Source: Liquidambar formosana (taxonomy: Eukaryota > Streptophyta > Magnoliopsida > Saxifragales > Altingiaceae). From it: 64,000 bases of DNA. Within the stretch, counting starts at the first letter, position 1; each line of letters starts with the position of its first letter. The notes below the pieces were generated by a model that had not been told where the DNA came from, did not search any database, and was given only the letters and a program-made list of their open reading frames with translations. A program made the translations under genes and the position numbers. Below, piece by piece: positions 24,372-38,040 of the stretch. The stretch spans positions 17,426,046 to 17,490,045 of the forward strand of contig CM077824.1 of the NCBI GenBank assembly GCA_039720395.1, in the 5' to 3' direction.

Positions 24372-24713
24372 GGGCTTTATTTGTACCCAAGACTTACATT
24401 TTTCATAAAATGTAAGTCTTTTATGAAAACTGGCCGCCTTCATTGGAAAAGATCATTTTGAACAACTTAACAAAGTTTTCTTAAATTTTTTTTGTTTAAG
24501 TGGATTTTTTGTTCAACAGAGACTGTAAATGACAAAAAAATCCACTCAAAACAAAAAAAATTAGAAAAATTTTGTCCTACAAAGTTGTTCAATTTGATAT
24601 TTTCTAGGGAATAACATGATTAGTTTTTATGAAAACTTCGTACATTTTTTATCGAATCTTGTAAAGTTTAAAATAAGGGGGTTAAAAAGCTAGTCTTGGG
24701 GTACCAATAACAA
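24372..24713. mobile_element. degenerate MITE of the GGCTATTGC family
   Basis: The ends GGGCTTTATTTGTACCCAAG and CTTGGGGTACCAATAACAA are inverted. The core contains AACAACTTAACAAAG and AAGTGGATTTTTTG with their inverted partners, matching the cores of 35488-35897, 48686-49075 and 62270-62650. The ends are the most diverged of the group. Confidence 0.6.
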
Positions 24714-25785
24714 TCCCCTTATTAAATTTTGAGTAGGCCTAACTTAAGTTCCTACCACAAATGAATTGAAATAGGCCTGTGGACTAGTTATGATCGAGAC
24801 ACAATTATTTATATCCTCGCTAGCCTGCTAGGCTATCAAATTCACAACATCTAATTGTTTCTTTTTCTCTCCTTTTCATCATAACATTCCACGGTTTCAA
24901 GAAAATTGATGTGGAGACATGTACTAGGCTTTACTTATATATATATAAAAGAGTAAAATACACTCAAGTCCTAAAGCAACAAAGACAAAATGGTTGGTTC
25001 CATGTTCTATATATCAATCATACACACTCAAATGTGGCTAAATTTATGAAACAAAGTCCTAAAGCTGAAATTAACAAATGGGATATATATTTTATTAAAT
25101 GCTTTCTGATCTTGAAAAGCTAAATGGCCAAGCCAAGTTATGGACTAATGGACCCAAAAAAAATTGTCTCTAGCAGCTTTTTATCTTATCTGATAGACTA
25201 ATACCAAATTCAAGTTCAAGCCTCTGACGTGGGTCCTTCTAGTTCTCTTATAAATATTTATCTCCTTAATGGATTTCTTTCTCTTCTTCTAGGATTTGGT
25301 AGGGTGAGGCCATCACAAAATGGGGCCTACATGAGAGGACGTCCAAGAAGACTTCAGCCCATGATATGATATAATCAATGCAATATGTCTTTTCAGTTTG
25401 CTCCATACCAACCAACTATAAATCATGACAACCTCCCTATCAACAACGCCCACCCACACTCAAGCCAAAAAGGTGACCTTGACAACCTCCTAATTCATTT
25501 GTCTAATTTCGGGGGTTGATTCTTTCACCTCGTGCCACATAAACTAATCTGTGCCTATGCCCTAAAATTCCTCCAAATTCAATTTTCATCCTCATTTATT
25601 ATTAACATCATCAAAGCATGGTGCAAGCGATAATGTATTTTTATTGGAATATATACACTATGGTTTTCAAATATTCTTGTCATGATGGAACACTTCATAT
25701 TTGTGTACTCTTTTATTATGATCGATCATTCCACGTGCATTGACTAAGATTACTTTTCTATCATGAACATTAGGCAAAGAGAAAA
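24714..25785. other. intergenic
   Basis: I see no supported gene or repeat in this stretch beyond a short TA run at 24939-24948. Confidence 0.4.
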
Positions 25786-26050
25786 TATCTACCACAATGA
25801 TCATGCTTGGAGTGGCCCAGTAATTACTCGATATGTGAAAGATAGGAGGTATCTACCGCAATGATCATACTTGGAACGGTCCAGTAATTACTCGATATGT
25901 GAAAGATGGGAGGTATCTACCGCATCTACCGCAATGATCATGCTTGGAACGGTCCAGTAATTACTCGATATGTGAAAGATGGGAGGTATCTACCGCAATG
26001 ATCATGCTTGGAACGATCCAATAATTACTCGATATGTGAAAGATGAGAGG
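25786..26050. repeat. minisatellite, 4 units of 64 bp
   Basis: Units start at 25786, 25850, 25914 and 25987 and read TATCTACCGCAATGATCATG ... ATTACTCGATATGTGAAAGA. The third unit is 9 bp longer because CATCTACCG is duplicated inside it. Copies differ by only a few bases, so the array is fairly young. Confidence 0.9.
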
Positions 26051-28462
26051 ACTGTACATGCCCATAAGATTAGACTCATGTCAAAGGAAATAGTATATCC
26101 ACTTTAAGCAAAAAAAAAAAAGAAAAGAAAAAGGATTAAAATCTATTGGGAGTGATTTGGTCAAAATATTATACTGCAAGATTTCCTTTAAATTTACATT
26201 CCTCAAACCATTCATAAATGAAGGAGGGCAACACAAACCTTAGTGATGTGTGCAATGCGTGACAGTCTCAAACAAATATAGGATTGCACAAGATAAAAAG
26301 AATTACATTATTTGAAAGAAGAAATCAAGTAATAAACTATAAATTTTAATGAGAATAATTTTTTTTAATAAATTTTTAAACAAGAAATATCATCAAATAG
26401 TGGCATCTAGAATTGGGTGAATGAAATTGTAGTACAGATTTTTTTTTTTTTTTTGAAAAAAAAAAAAAAAAAAATCTAAGCCAACGCTGTAATCATACAT
26501 CAGCTTAATAAGGAGATCAGATGGAGTAAATGAGAAAAGAGTATGAATGAAGCGATACAATTGTAGAGAAAAAGACTTTGGATGCTTTGGAAGAGAAATT
26601 CAAACGTTTGGTTAAAATCTAAGATATTCAAATGTTTCGGCTGGCCGGATTAAAAAACTAAATTTTATTTATTTACTTATTTATTGTTGCTAAAAACATA
26701 TATACAACAAAAAAAAGAAAAGAAAAAGAAGAAGCCCACAGAACACAAACACAGCCAAAGGAGATTTTATTGATTACAAAGAAGACAAACTTTCTAGAAG
26801 CAAAACCTTAGGGAAAGAAAAGAAGAAAAACACTAAATCAAACCCGGCCTAGCCATAATTAGATTCTGAAAACCTATTTGATATATAATTAAACTTCTTT
26901 CTTCCAATGTGACACACTAATTAAGGAATTGTAATAAATAAATTATGCCATTGCAACCATCGATTTCGAAGATTTTGTTTTGGATATCAATAACTGATGT
27001 TTTTGCATTACATATATACATGCACACAATATCTGGATCAACTTTGAAGTATTTTTAATTTGAATTCTTCAGGTATCACCACAGGGGGATGAGCTTAAAA
27101 AAAAATTACTTACAATTTCAAAAATGCACATTATATTTCTCAACAAGGGATATCGATATTACCACTTTGAGTGGAACAATGACAAGCTACCAAAACTAAT
27201 TTTTTACTTTTCAATTTTGTAGGTTTGAGAAATGTAAGATGAGGGTTTGGTTTGTTCTCTCGTGCACAGAGCCTAAAACAAGTCCAAGATAGCACCAATC
27301 AAGTTAAACAGCCAATTTGTTTTGTAATGTCGACACTGACCAATTTTGTGGTAGTTAAAGACAGACTATCAATTACCCAACAAGATTAGATGTTGAGTTG
27401 ATTGACATCTACTAAATAATTCAACGCTATGGTATATTGGTCTTGTATTTTCAACAATATGACAATGATTTATCTTTGAGAAGGTCAAATGAAAACTTTA
27501 TTGGGCATTTCATGGTTCCAGATCAAACTTAATGTCGAGGTTATCGTATTTGGAAATAATGTCTCATAAATTTTTTATAAATGAGACTTTCACATCGTCT
27601 AATTTCAGTCTAGCTTGTCTATGATATTGATATATTGAACATCATCCTATCTATCTATCTATCTATAGATGTCTTGAAAAATTAGACCATGCGATTAAAA
27701 TTTCAAGTCTCGTGCATGCTTAAGTGAAAATAAAAAGAAGTTGAAATCAATATTGACAGTGCTTAAAAAGGAAAAGTTAATAAATTTTATGCTTCAACTA
27801 AAAAGGCTGAGACACACTAGAATATTGCTGGAGGGATTCATGTCGTTAACACTGAATAATGAATGAATAAATAAATAAACAAATAAAAAGTAATTATATA
27901 ATTATATATTTTCTATTAGACTAGTCCTATCACTTTAGGTATAGAGAAAAAGTCTCTTCTATTGCTTGTAATTGTTTGGTGCATGTAAGAAGGGAGAATG
28001 CATGTGCCCAGAGAATTAGTCAAGTATAAAGCATCTCAAACCTTTTGATATCAAAAAATAAAAAACAAATAAAAAATAAAAAATTGTACGTAAGTTTCAA
28101 ATGTATCTTAGTTTTCATAACTCTTTAAAGGATGAAAAGCATTAGTTAGTTTCCTTTTGTGTGTTTAAGAGATGATTGAAAAAGATTGGCAGAAAGTACT
28201 TCTTTCTCATTTTTGTGAGTAAAATTGTTGGCTTAAATGATCCAGCTTTACATGATGAACCACCTTTGTTTCAAAAGTTAGCCTTTTCTTTATCATGTGA
28301 TTTTGTATTGCATAGACCCTCTAAGGAAAAGTATAAATGAAGAAGATTGTTACCACACTTACGTCGTATAGGTAGCTAGCTAGCTAGGTTTTGATAAGAT
28401 TTTCGTTAATGTATCTTCAACATTTTCCTTAGCTTTTAAGTTTCGGAATACCATTTAAAACT
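26051..28462. other. intergenic, A/T-run rich
   Basis: No gene is supported. It contains a T-run followed by an A-run at about 26439-26474, a (TATC)n tract at 27645-27665, and a SINE-like tail near 27975-28040. Confidence 0.4.
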
Positions 28463-28488
28463 TGTGTGTGTGTGTGTGTGTGTGTGTG

Positions 28489-28550
<62 letters not shown>

Positions 28551-28903
28551 TTTTATTATCAAGTGCACTCTAAAACTCTTATTTGCGAATTGTATTTTGT
28601 AAAACCAACCGTTGGATTTATTTTGATTCATATGTAGGTAATGCATGCCAAAAATCATGTTGATTCGAGATTAAGAGCCGCTTCAATCATAAATGTCCAT
28701 AAATGAACGATTTTTATTGATTGAAAAATATAAGTTTTGGATCGAATAACAATCAATCTCAGATCAACTTGATTTTTTACATAGATCACCTATATAAGAA
28801 GGCTATTTAATCCAGCGATTGGTTTAAAAAAATATGAATCGCGGTTAAAAGTTTTGGAGTGCACTTAATGCAAAGTTACATCAAGTGCACTTGATAATAA
28901 AAT

Positions 28904-29000
<97 letters not shown>

Positions 29001-29032
29001 CAGAGAGACAGATAGAAAGACAAAGAGAGACA
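28463..29032. mobile_element. MITE framed by inverted microsatellites
   Basis: A MITE at about 28547-28906 has ends GTACTTTTATTATCAAGTGC and GCACTTGATAATAAAATAAC. It is preceded by (GT)n (28463-28489) and (GA)n (28492-28546) and followed by (CT)n (28906-28945), (TA)n (28946-28961) and (GA)n plus GACAGA units (28962-29030). The GA tract before and the CT tract after are inverted relative to one another, so the whole block can fold with the MITE stem at its centre. Confidence 0.7.
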
Positions 29033-32000
29033 GAGAGGGCTACTCTTGTGTACGATATCCGATATTATTCCAAATGATCACATCCATTCATGGATAACAT
29101 CACTAAACACATGGATTGATTACTTAGAGATGGAAATCTTCTTTCGTTTCTCGATGGTGAAATAAGACCAAGCTCATGAACTTATTATCTTAGGTCGAAA
29201 CAAGTTAATAAGATCCCCTTTTTGGTAGGCGTGTAGCAACTTCCTATTTTGTTCCTTTTTAGGGTAGTTAAATTCTTCACACATTATAAAACCGAGTTAA
29301 TGGTGAACTCGATGTCGTCAAATACAACATTTGTCATAACCACAAGAGTACGAGTGTATTGTCTAGATTGACTTTTCTAAACAAAATAATCTATGTATTA
29401 TGCGTATGGAAACTAAAATAAATAATCACCAAAGGGTTGGCATTGGATGCCGATGTGTTTGGCTATATCTGCAAACTCTTATTTTCAGTTGGTTATAATA
29501 TTGATTTTGTTTTTCATCAAATCTAACAAATCAAAATTACAAGTTGGCCGAGAGTTGTTACATTCATGATATATATAACCCGACCATTTATATTTATATT
29601 TTTGTATAAGAGGCGCTAGCTAGAGTAGTTGTCATGTTAGAAAAGTAAAGCTACACTAACGGCCCCGAAATAGGTGCAGTGGGGTTCTTGCAAATTAGAT
29701 GTGAGCTGCGAAGGGACGAGACTCCCTGACTCCCTTACGGATATATGAAGTCACCTATTTACATATTCATTTACTTACAAAAATAATATATATATATATA
29801 TAGAGCTACACTGCCGCACTCAACCTTCTAAAGTTGCTTGCATTTTTAGCACAATTTCCATACATGCTTCATTAAAGGAGGAATTGAATCTAGAATGTTG
29901 TTAAAAGCAATAAAATACTAATGCCCCAAGTCAATCACTTTCTCTCTCTCTATCTCTCTCTGAGTTAATTATTTGGGGTGGTAGAATCAAACAGCTACCC
30001 TTTGAAAAACTGCAAAAGCGGTCTTAAGTGAATTTTGACCATGGTGAGAGCCCTAGACTTTGGACATAAAGCTTTGTACTAGTCAACTTGTCTAATAAAT
30101 TATGCTTATGATCCACATCAAGAAATTTATAATAAATTCTAATGCTTATCTTTCTCTTTCATATTCTCACTAAAAAAAATAAGAATTATACCTTCATTGG
30201 TGGAGCAGATGGTTAGAATGATTCAAAATTTTATTTTAATGAACGATCAATGGAATTGCTTAGGGTATTGATTAGATTCTCTCCTAGTCTAAACACTTTA
30301 GTGGTTAGAAAACAGTCAAAAATGTTTCTAACCCTTGAGAGAATCTAGCTATATGAAATCCTTTCACATTTGAATTGATTTGAACTTTGTTTGAAACTTA
30401 CAATATGCAATTAAGTGAATATAGATAGACATTTGGACCCAAAATTATATATATATATATATATATATAGATAGATAGATAGATAGATGGATAGATATGT
30501 AAGGATGGACTCATAAATCTTCACTTGGTGGGTCTGAACTAGTAGCATGAGCAGTACAAAATTTTAAAAAATTATGAACAATAATATTTTTAGGAAAATG
30601 CTAAAGTGTCCAAATTTATTTGCCGTAACGACATGACATCTGTCACGTTAAGCGCACTATGAATACCTATCTTTTTAATATATGAGATCAATGCTATACA
30701 ACTTAAATTTTTTGCTCAAATCTACTTACCCAAATGATATGTCAACTTACTACTGACTTAAAAGGTTCATTAAAAGAATAAATATCCATAATGGGTCTAT
30801 GCAGGCCACCACATCTTTTAGGCAAAAAATTTTATGTCAGTTTTAGCATTTTTCTAATTGAATTTTTTCATTGGTTAACTCATCTACCACACCATTTGGG
30901 TAAGAGAATTTGAACTAACTCTTCGGGCAATATAGTATTACTCTTTTGTTTATACACCAAAAGTGATGAGTCATCTTTTGAATATAAATTTATAGAAGTG
31001 CCTATAGAGTTTTCATTCTTTTACTCCGTATTATTTAAGTGAGGGGATTTTAAGTTAAATTAGTAAAGGTTTGATTGAATGAGGTGTTGTTCATGGTTTT
31101 TAGTTTTAGACAAACATATTGAGAATACCATGTGTACAAATTTATAAAAATTTTAAACTTATATGTAGTTATAAATTTTTATAAAAGAAAATTGCCGAGC
31201 CTTTTATTGGGTCCGTCCTTGTATATATGTATATATATATATATATCTAAATCTATACTACTCTCAATTTTTCATATTTATTTTCTTCCTTTTTAATTTG
31301 TGCCATTTCAAAATTGTTGTCTTAATAAAAAGAACAACATTTCATTTTAATTAATTTTCCAAAATGTCCATATCCATGGTATTATTTACATGATATGAAC
31401 AAAACAAACTCAATTAATAATTATAGTAAACTTGAGGATAAAATTGGAATGTTAATATATAAAAGTGGATGTGACAGTATTTAAAAGAAATTCTTTAAAA
31501 AATGTGTTTTTTCAAATAGGATAATCAATGTGAAACGGAAAAAATATTATATAAAACAAAGTGTGTCATGTAACACATCTTTTAAGCATTTTCTCTCATA
31601 TACTAAGAGGATACGTTCAAAGTAGCATTTCTCTCAAGTTATTAAGCCAGTTTGACTCTATAAATGATAGCAAAAAATTTTTAAAAAAAAATTCTTAATT
31701 AAGCGGTTTGATTACAGAATCTTCAAAGCAAAAAAATAATTAAAGTAAGAAAATAAGCAATCACATGACCAAGGGGGAAAAAAAAAATCAAAGTAAGAAA
31801 ATCACTGTTCATGTGGTCGAATAAGTCATTGAATATTATGAGATTATATTAAATTGGGTTGACCACATTAATCAATCAAGTCAAATCAATTTATTTTGCG
31901 TATTGTGCGGGTTACTATTCGAATATATATAAATTATAGTCATGATTCATGACTCGTGAGAGTCAATTTGATAATAAGCTAGGTTCACAAGATGGTTCTA

Positions 32001-35000
32001 TGATTCTATCCAAACGGAGACCCGTATGGCCCAACTTGACCTTGGTAGATTTGGGTCATATGGATGTAGCACACTAGAATTGTAAGGTCATTTCATTATT
32101 CGAACAAGTATACGCCAAGGTCGATAGCACAAACTAGATGAATTGCATATTTGGGGACTGGGTCTGCTCAATTTTGTGAGAATTTAGAACAATGTGACCG
32201 TGATTGGGATTGATTATTTTCTCTTAGGCTACGTTTGTTTAATCGGAATAGAATGGATGGAAATGAAATCTAATTCCATGTTTGAAATAGTTTAGAATGG
32301 AAAAAGAATTGAAATGGCTATCCAAAAACGTGTTTGATTTCATTTTTATTTAAATTATCCTATCTATATACATTGTTTAGAATGAAATTCTATTCCAGTA
32401 AAAAATCAAAAATAAAAAAGAACGACTGACAACAACTACGAATGACATTTTTGAAATGGTGGCTCTAGGGAGGCTGATTTTTCCAGTACCTGGCAAACCA
32501 AAAGGGTTGCAACATCTTGTTAAAAACAGGATGCTCAATGCATTCATGCTCTTAAAAAAAAATGGAAAAAAATGAAAAGGTAGATGATAAATATTTCTGG
32601 ACAGAAAATTGTTGTGAATAAGACTGATTTGATAAGGATAAATATTACAGATATTTCTTTTTCTCTTTTTGGTTTCATTTTTAATATTAATTCTTGGTAG
32701 GGTAGGTGAGCTGCACTTATAAAGACAACTTTTTTGCCTAACATGAGAGCAGTGAGATTACCACTCGTACAAGTATGTTCAAACACGCTAACTAACAATT
32801 ATGTAATGTTGTGTTCCTTCCATTTTTTTTTTTGCTTTTCCATATTTCACTTTCATATCAATGGAAGACCGTCCATATGTTTTCACATTTGACCATGCAT
32901 GGGTCACGAGCAAATCAAACAAATTCTAGCATCCTATTACGCCGAAGCTAGCAAAAAGAAAAAAACAAAGAGAAAAAAAGGTTCTCGCATTTTAGTTATG
33001 TGATACATGTGCTCTACCTCGACTATGTTTTCCCTCTATTTTATGGCCTTTTATATGTGTGATTCATGTGGGTTCGACTTCCTTTTTGTCTTACTCTTAT
33101 ATTTCTTATGTCTTCATTTTTGTTTACCGACACTTTTAGAATAACGGGTGGATTTTTCTCTGCATGCACCTTCTGTTTTTTTTCTTTTTTTTGGATAATC
33201 ATGATTTGATTGTCTGTCATGAAAATATTTTCTTTTTGTTTAATATTCTTATTAGGTTTATTTTTACTTCGATTGGGAGGAGGAGGGAATATGAGCTAGT
33301 TGCTCTTTGAATTGGTTTGGAGCAACCAATAGTGGACATTGCTCGTGATTCACAACACTGAAAAGGTTGAGGGCGTGATATCCCTCTTTGCTAAGGACCA
33401 TGTGTTAGGTAGAGTCGTATACGATGGCTTTGAGAAATTGGTACATTTCTATGACTAGTGGTTCACAACATGTGTTCTACGCATTTTTTTTATTTTATTT
33501 TTTATCTAGAAACAAATGCAAAAGAATATAAACAAGATTACAATTTGTGGAAGAAGAAAATCCATACCATAATTAATACTGAATATCATTTCATCATCCC
33601 TAGGTTTACATTCGAGTGTCCAATTATCTGCAATGTAATTACAAAAGAGAAAAAGAAGTATGATAATTTTTTTTTTTTTTTTATTATAAAGAAAAGAGGT
33701 CAGATTTAACTTTACCTTTACTTGGGATTGATTGGTGAAGCATTAAAAGTAGAACAATCTATGCCAATTGAATTGTAGTTCGATTTGGGATTTTTTTTTT
33801 TTTTTAAAAATTTTTAATAGGATGTTAAAAAAGGAAAGTAAAATATTTATTTATTTTTACTGAGATACCCCTCATAGATGGTTGGAAGATATAAAATATA
33901 AAACTTTTAGAATTATTCTCAATTCAAAATCCTGATATCCAATTCAAATAGGAATTAATAATTTTTACTTTAATGTGATGTAAAAAAAAAAAAAATTTGG
34001 AGTAATTATTGTTTGGTGGGTTCTCTGGTCTATGATAGGACTTAGTTTATAGCATTCTTGTCAAATTGAAACTGTAGTTCAATTAGGTATTAATTTTTTG
34101 CATTTTATTGGGATGTTGAAACAAAAAATGTGAAATATAACATTAGAATTATGCCTGAATTAAAACTTTAGTCCATTTATGAATTAGAAATTTGGTTTTC
34201 ATCAAAAAAATATTTATTGTTTGGTGGCCATAGGTCCAACCTTTATCTTGTTATAAGGTGTTGGTATTCGATCTTACGATCTTAAATTCTTTTGTTTGTG
34301 GTTTCTATTACCCCTCCCTTCTTCTCTCTCGTTGGGTGTGTGTTTACTTAATGGTCAAGGGTTCTTTATTTTTTCATTATTATTTTTATTTCTTATAGTG
34401 TATACTGTATATCAAATATAGAAATTGTTGATTTTATTGAAAGTGATATCCATTTCAAATTTCTCATAATAACATCAAGAATTTTGAGTAAGAATTGGCG
34501 ATAAAATTCTACCGACCAAATTAAATATTGTATCAATTCAAAGAAGAATGCGTAAGAAAAATGTGACAAACAAAAACATATATCAACAACAATTAATTGA
34601 TAAATATAGTGTACTTAAGGATCTCTATATATATAACAAAAATAAAAAGTATAGAATATAAAAAATAAGAAAATTCATAGGCACCTATTACTCTATTAGA
34701 GAGTCATTTTGAATCTTTTAGAGAGAGAGAGTAATTATGTATACAATTAGAGAATTGGAAGAGAGAGAAACATTCTAAGAAAGGGAGGGAGAGACATAGG
34801 GTTAGAAAAAACATTAATTAGGACTCTTTACTTTTTGACTTGAAAGGAAGTTATAAATGTCTTTTACTTACTTATAAGGACAACATTATTTTCTTTCAAA
34901 ATTTTTTGACATCCACATTTTTATATATATTATAGATATACATAGGTTACAGCTATGGAAGTGCTAGTCTTACTATCATATTTATACCAAATTCTTTTAT

Positions 35001-35478
35001 AAACTGGATTTAGGTTTTAACCATTGGGATGTATATAACTGTCTCAAAAATTGCCAAATCTTCAATAATTAGGACTCATACCCTCTTCCGTCCCAAATTA
35101 AGGGTTGCAATTGGTATCATTTCTTAGTAGTGAACATAACATAACAATGCGCGTGCACACACATTGGTAAACACCTTAGTTCGCCAATGCTTCCTCCTTA
35201 ACAAGTCATTCACATCCGCAGCAACCCAAAAAAATTAAAAATAAAATAAAATCATTCACATGAACTTTATGGTGTTTGTTTTTTGTTTTGTTTTTTTTTT
35301 TTTCATTAACTCGTTCTTTATTTTTCACCTTTCAGCTAATTAATTTCTGTCTATTGGTAATCAGCATTCAATTCGGCTTCAACAAGGAAAGCTAATATAA
35401 CACAGGCTAAAGTTTTGGGTTTTCACATTAGTGGCAGTGAAAAATTCTATGATCCCTCACCCCCCGCCCCCCAAGTGT
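29033..35478. other. intergenic, no gene found
   Basis: Six kilobases of AT-rich sequence with no frame that looks like a gene. It contains TA/GATA tracts at 30450-30490 and 31220-31246, a half MITE at about 32225-32397 (GGCTACGTTTGTTTAATCGG, related to 63497-63690 but without its right end), many T-runs, and a GA-rich patch near 34720-34795. Confidence 0.4.
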
Positions 35479-35487
35479 TTTGAAAAA

Positions 35488-35897
35488 GAGTGAGGCTATT
35501 GCCACCACACAAAATACTCAAAGCCCCCCATTAGTTTACATTTTTTGAGGTTTTATGAAAAATATAAAAGGTTTTTACGAAAATTAATCACATTGTTCAC
35601 TAGAAAATATCATTCTGAACAACTTTGTAGGAGAAATTTTTTTCAAAATCTATCATTTAAACAGACTTTTTGGCCATTTAGAATTTCTATTTCATTTTCC
35701 TACGAAAAATTACCAAAAAGTCTACTTAAATGATAGATATTGGAAAAACTTTCTTCTACAAAGTTGTCTGGAATGATGTTTTCTAGTAGACTATGTGATT
35801 AGTTTTCATAAAATTTTTTATATTTTTCATAAAACCTTAAAAATGTAAATTAAATGGGGTGCTTAGAGTATTTTATGTGGTGGCAATAGTCTGACCC
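35488..35897. mobile_element. Mutator-like MITE with 9-bp duplication
   Basis: Flanked by TTTGAAAAA on both sides (35479-35487 and 35898-35906). The ends are GAGTGAGGCTATTGCCACCA and TGGTGGCAATAGTCTGACCC, inverted. The stem continues almost to the centre (AAGTCTACTTAAATGATAGA pairs with TCTATCATTTAAACAGACTT). The 9-bp duplication is the usual size for Mutator-like elements. It has no coding capacity; the 62-codon ORF inside is stem sequence. Confidence 0.85.
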
Positions 35898-35906
35898 TTT
35901 GAAAAA

Positions 35907-37855
35907 TTATCATCTTTTGTTTTTCAACATCTTGATGAAATGTAAGCCAAGATTTAGATTATCAATCAGGATATTTTTTAGTAACATTTTTTGGGTTGTA
36001 AGAAAAACTTATATGTAACGGTGATGCATGCCATTCGTATCATAAACTAATAAAAATAGAGTTATGTGAAAATATCAAATCTGATATATTCATTTTTTAT
36101 TAAAGTCATATCTAATATTCTCACTTAACTCCCTTATTAGTGGCTTCTAATACGGATGATGTGGCGCTACTGTTACACACAAGACTTTCTCTTGGTTTGG
36201 TGCGGAGAAGCTCGTCCCAACTTCTATTTATTTTTTGCTATGTGTCATAAATCATTGAAACAATATACATTCAACAATACAAACAAGCACATAAGTAGTC
36301 ATGGACATATGGACAGACATCTATGTTCACATTGGCATGTGGACATGAACATGTGTTCATAATTATGGAAACATGGGGATGTATGTATAGAATTAGTTCG
36401 GGGATGTATGCATAGAATTAGTTCTCTTTGATTAGTTGGACAAGTAATTGAATACGAGTAGTGGTACAAATGAGGTTTCTCCACACCGGTGTGGAGTCAA
36501 GTATTTTCTAATTAGATATTAAAAAAATTGAATATAAATTAAAATTTTAAATTAACAAAGTTCAAAAGTTAAAAGAAAATCTTAATTATATATGATTGGA
36601 TTGATGAGTCCAAGTGCTTGGAAAATTTTAATGCAAGGATGGGAAACTCATGAAGGAGTTCTGAAGAAAAGTCTCTTTTCTCATATGTCTCAAGCAGTTT
36701 TTTTCCTCAAAACAAATATATTCATATTTCTGAAACTATTTCTAAAAATACATTTCAATTTCCCATATGAATTTTTAAGGTTTTATTTATCTACCTTTTT
36801 TTTTTTTTTATATCAAATTTTCCCAATAAGTTAAGTTTTCTATTCGGTGCCAAATTACTGTCCTCATTTCACATTTCCCTTTTTTTTTTTTTCTTTTTGG
36901 AATACATTCCCTGCTTCTATTGTAGTTTTCCACGTTCACTTCCCATTCCAAATCATATGCTCATGTTGGATTTGGGTTAACCGAAATAAACCTTTGACCC
37001 ACAAAACTCCTAATTAATTTCAGCCTATATATTTTAGCTAGGCATGCAGGTCGGCAAGCCTACTTAACCAAAAAAGGTTTAGCAAAGTCTATATGAAAAA
37101 TTATGCATCTAAGTGATTAAGATATATTGAGGGACAAATCTAGGTCAAGTCGTAAAAAGATAACGTGGTTTTTGAGTGGGATTCTACCTGTGTCGTGTGA
37201 TTAATGGTATTACAACGATCTTATCCTACCAATAAGCTCAAGAAAATAAAATAAATAAATAAAAAATCAAACCCTTGAGCAGTATAAATATTTGAAAATG
37301 TTCTCAAAAGAATTCGCTAATCTTCAAGAGAAAATAATAATAATAATCATAATAATAATAATTAGACGGTTAAAATCTTCATTCAGAGAATGGCTAATGT
37401 GAGCTAGCTTTTTGTGTCAAATGTTGACGTTTCATTATTCTGTGGTCTGTAAGATTCTTCGTACTATGCAGGCCTAACAAGAAACCTGCTCTCCATTGAC
37501 CACATATCAATGCCCATAAGATTGCCCAAGTGCCATATCCTATCATCCTGTTCTCCTTCAAAGGACATAAAAAAAAACAAAAAAAAAGTCAAGAATATCA
37601 TGCTTTACCCCTTTCTGCGTTCTCTTCCTCATCAACATTATCGCTAATATATATTTTTTTTTTTCCTTTTTTTTTTTTGGTAGCCCCTATCAAAAGTCAT
37701 ACCACTCAAAGCGGTTCCATGTCCACCAAGCACTAGATAGGACACCCTCACTCATTGTTTTAATATTCCCTCTCGAAGTAGATGCAGAGACTATTGCACC
37801 TTTAATCTATAAACGTGGGAAGAGGGCTTAATTAGTCAAGGTTTTAGTTGGTAAG
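35907..37855. other. intergenic
   Basis: No supported gene. A GAYATGKRSAC-like patch near 36290-36360 (ACATATGGACAGACAT and CATGTGGACATGAACATG) gives His-rich ORFs on both strands that look accidental. T-runs occur at 36799-36810 and 37648-37680. Confidence 0.4.
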
Positions 37856-38040
37856 GTAAGTTATGCTGTAGGGAAAAGTCCGTTTATTTCTTGTGATTTG
37901 AGCAGACAAAATGTCTTATGTTAACAATTTGTGAGCGAGAAGTTTTATCTCATAAAATAAAGTAAGTTGTGCTATAGGGAAAAGTCCGTCCACTGATTGT
38001 GATTCGAGCAGACAAAAAGTCTTACATTAACAGTTTGTGA
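37856..38040. repeat. imperfect tandem duplication, about 107 bp
   Basis: Two copies start GTAAGTTATGCTGTAGGGAA (about 37856) and GTAAGTTGTGCTATAGGGAA (about 37963), each followed by AAGTCCG, GAGCAGACAAAA and GTCTTAY-TTAACA. Confidence 0.7.

Noticed and set aside
24079..24443. Overlapping ORFs on both strands (109 and 84 codons)
   Set aside because: No family features; the region looks like a decayed repeat with slightly higher GC.
25786..26050. CRISPR-like array
   Set aside because: The units are contiguous tandem repeats without unique spacers, and the genome is eukaryotic.
29660..29760. GC-richer patch with CCCCGAAATAGGTGCAGTGG
   Set aside because: Considered as a structured RNA or element end, but no paired terminus, domain or box motif was found.
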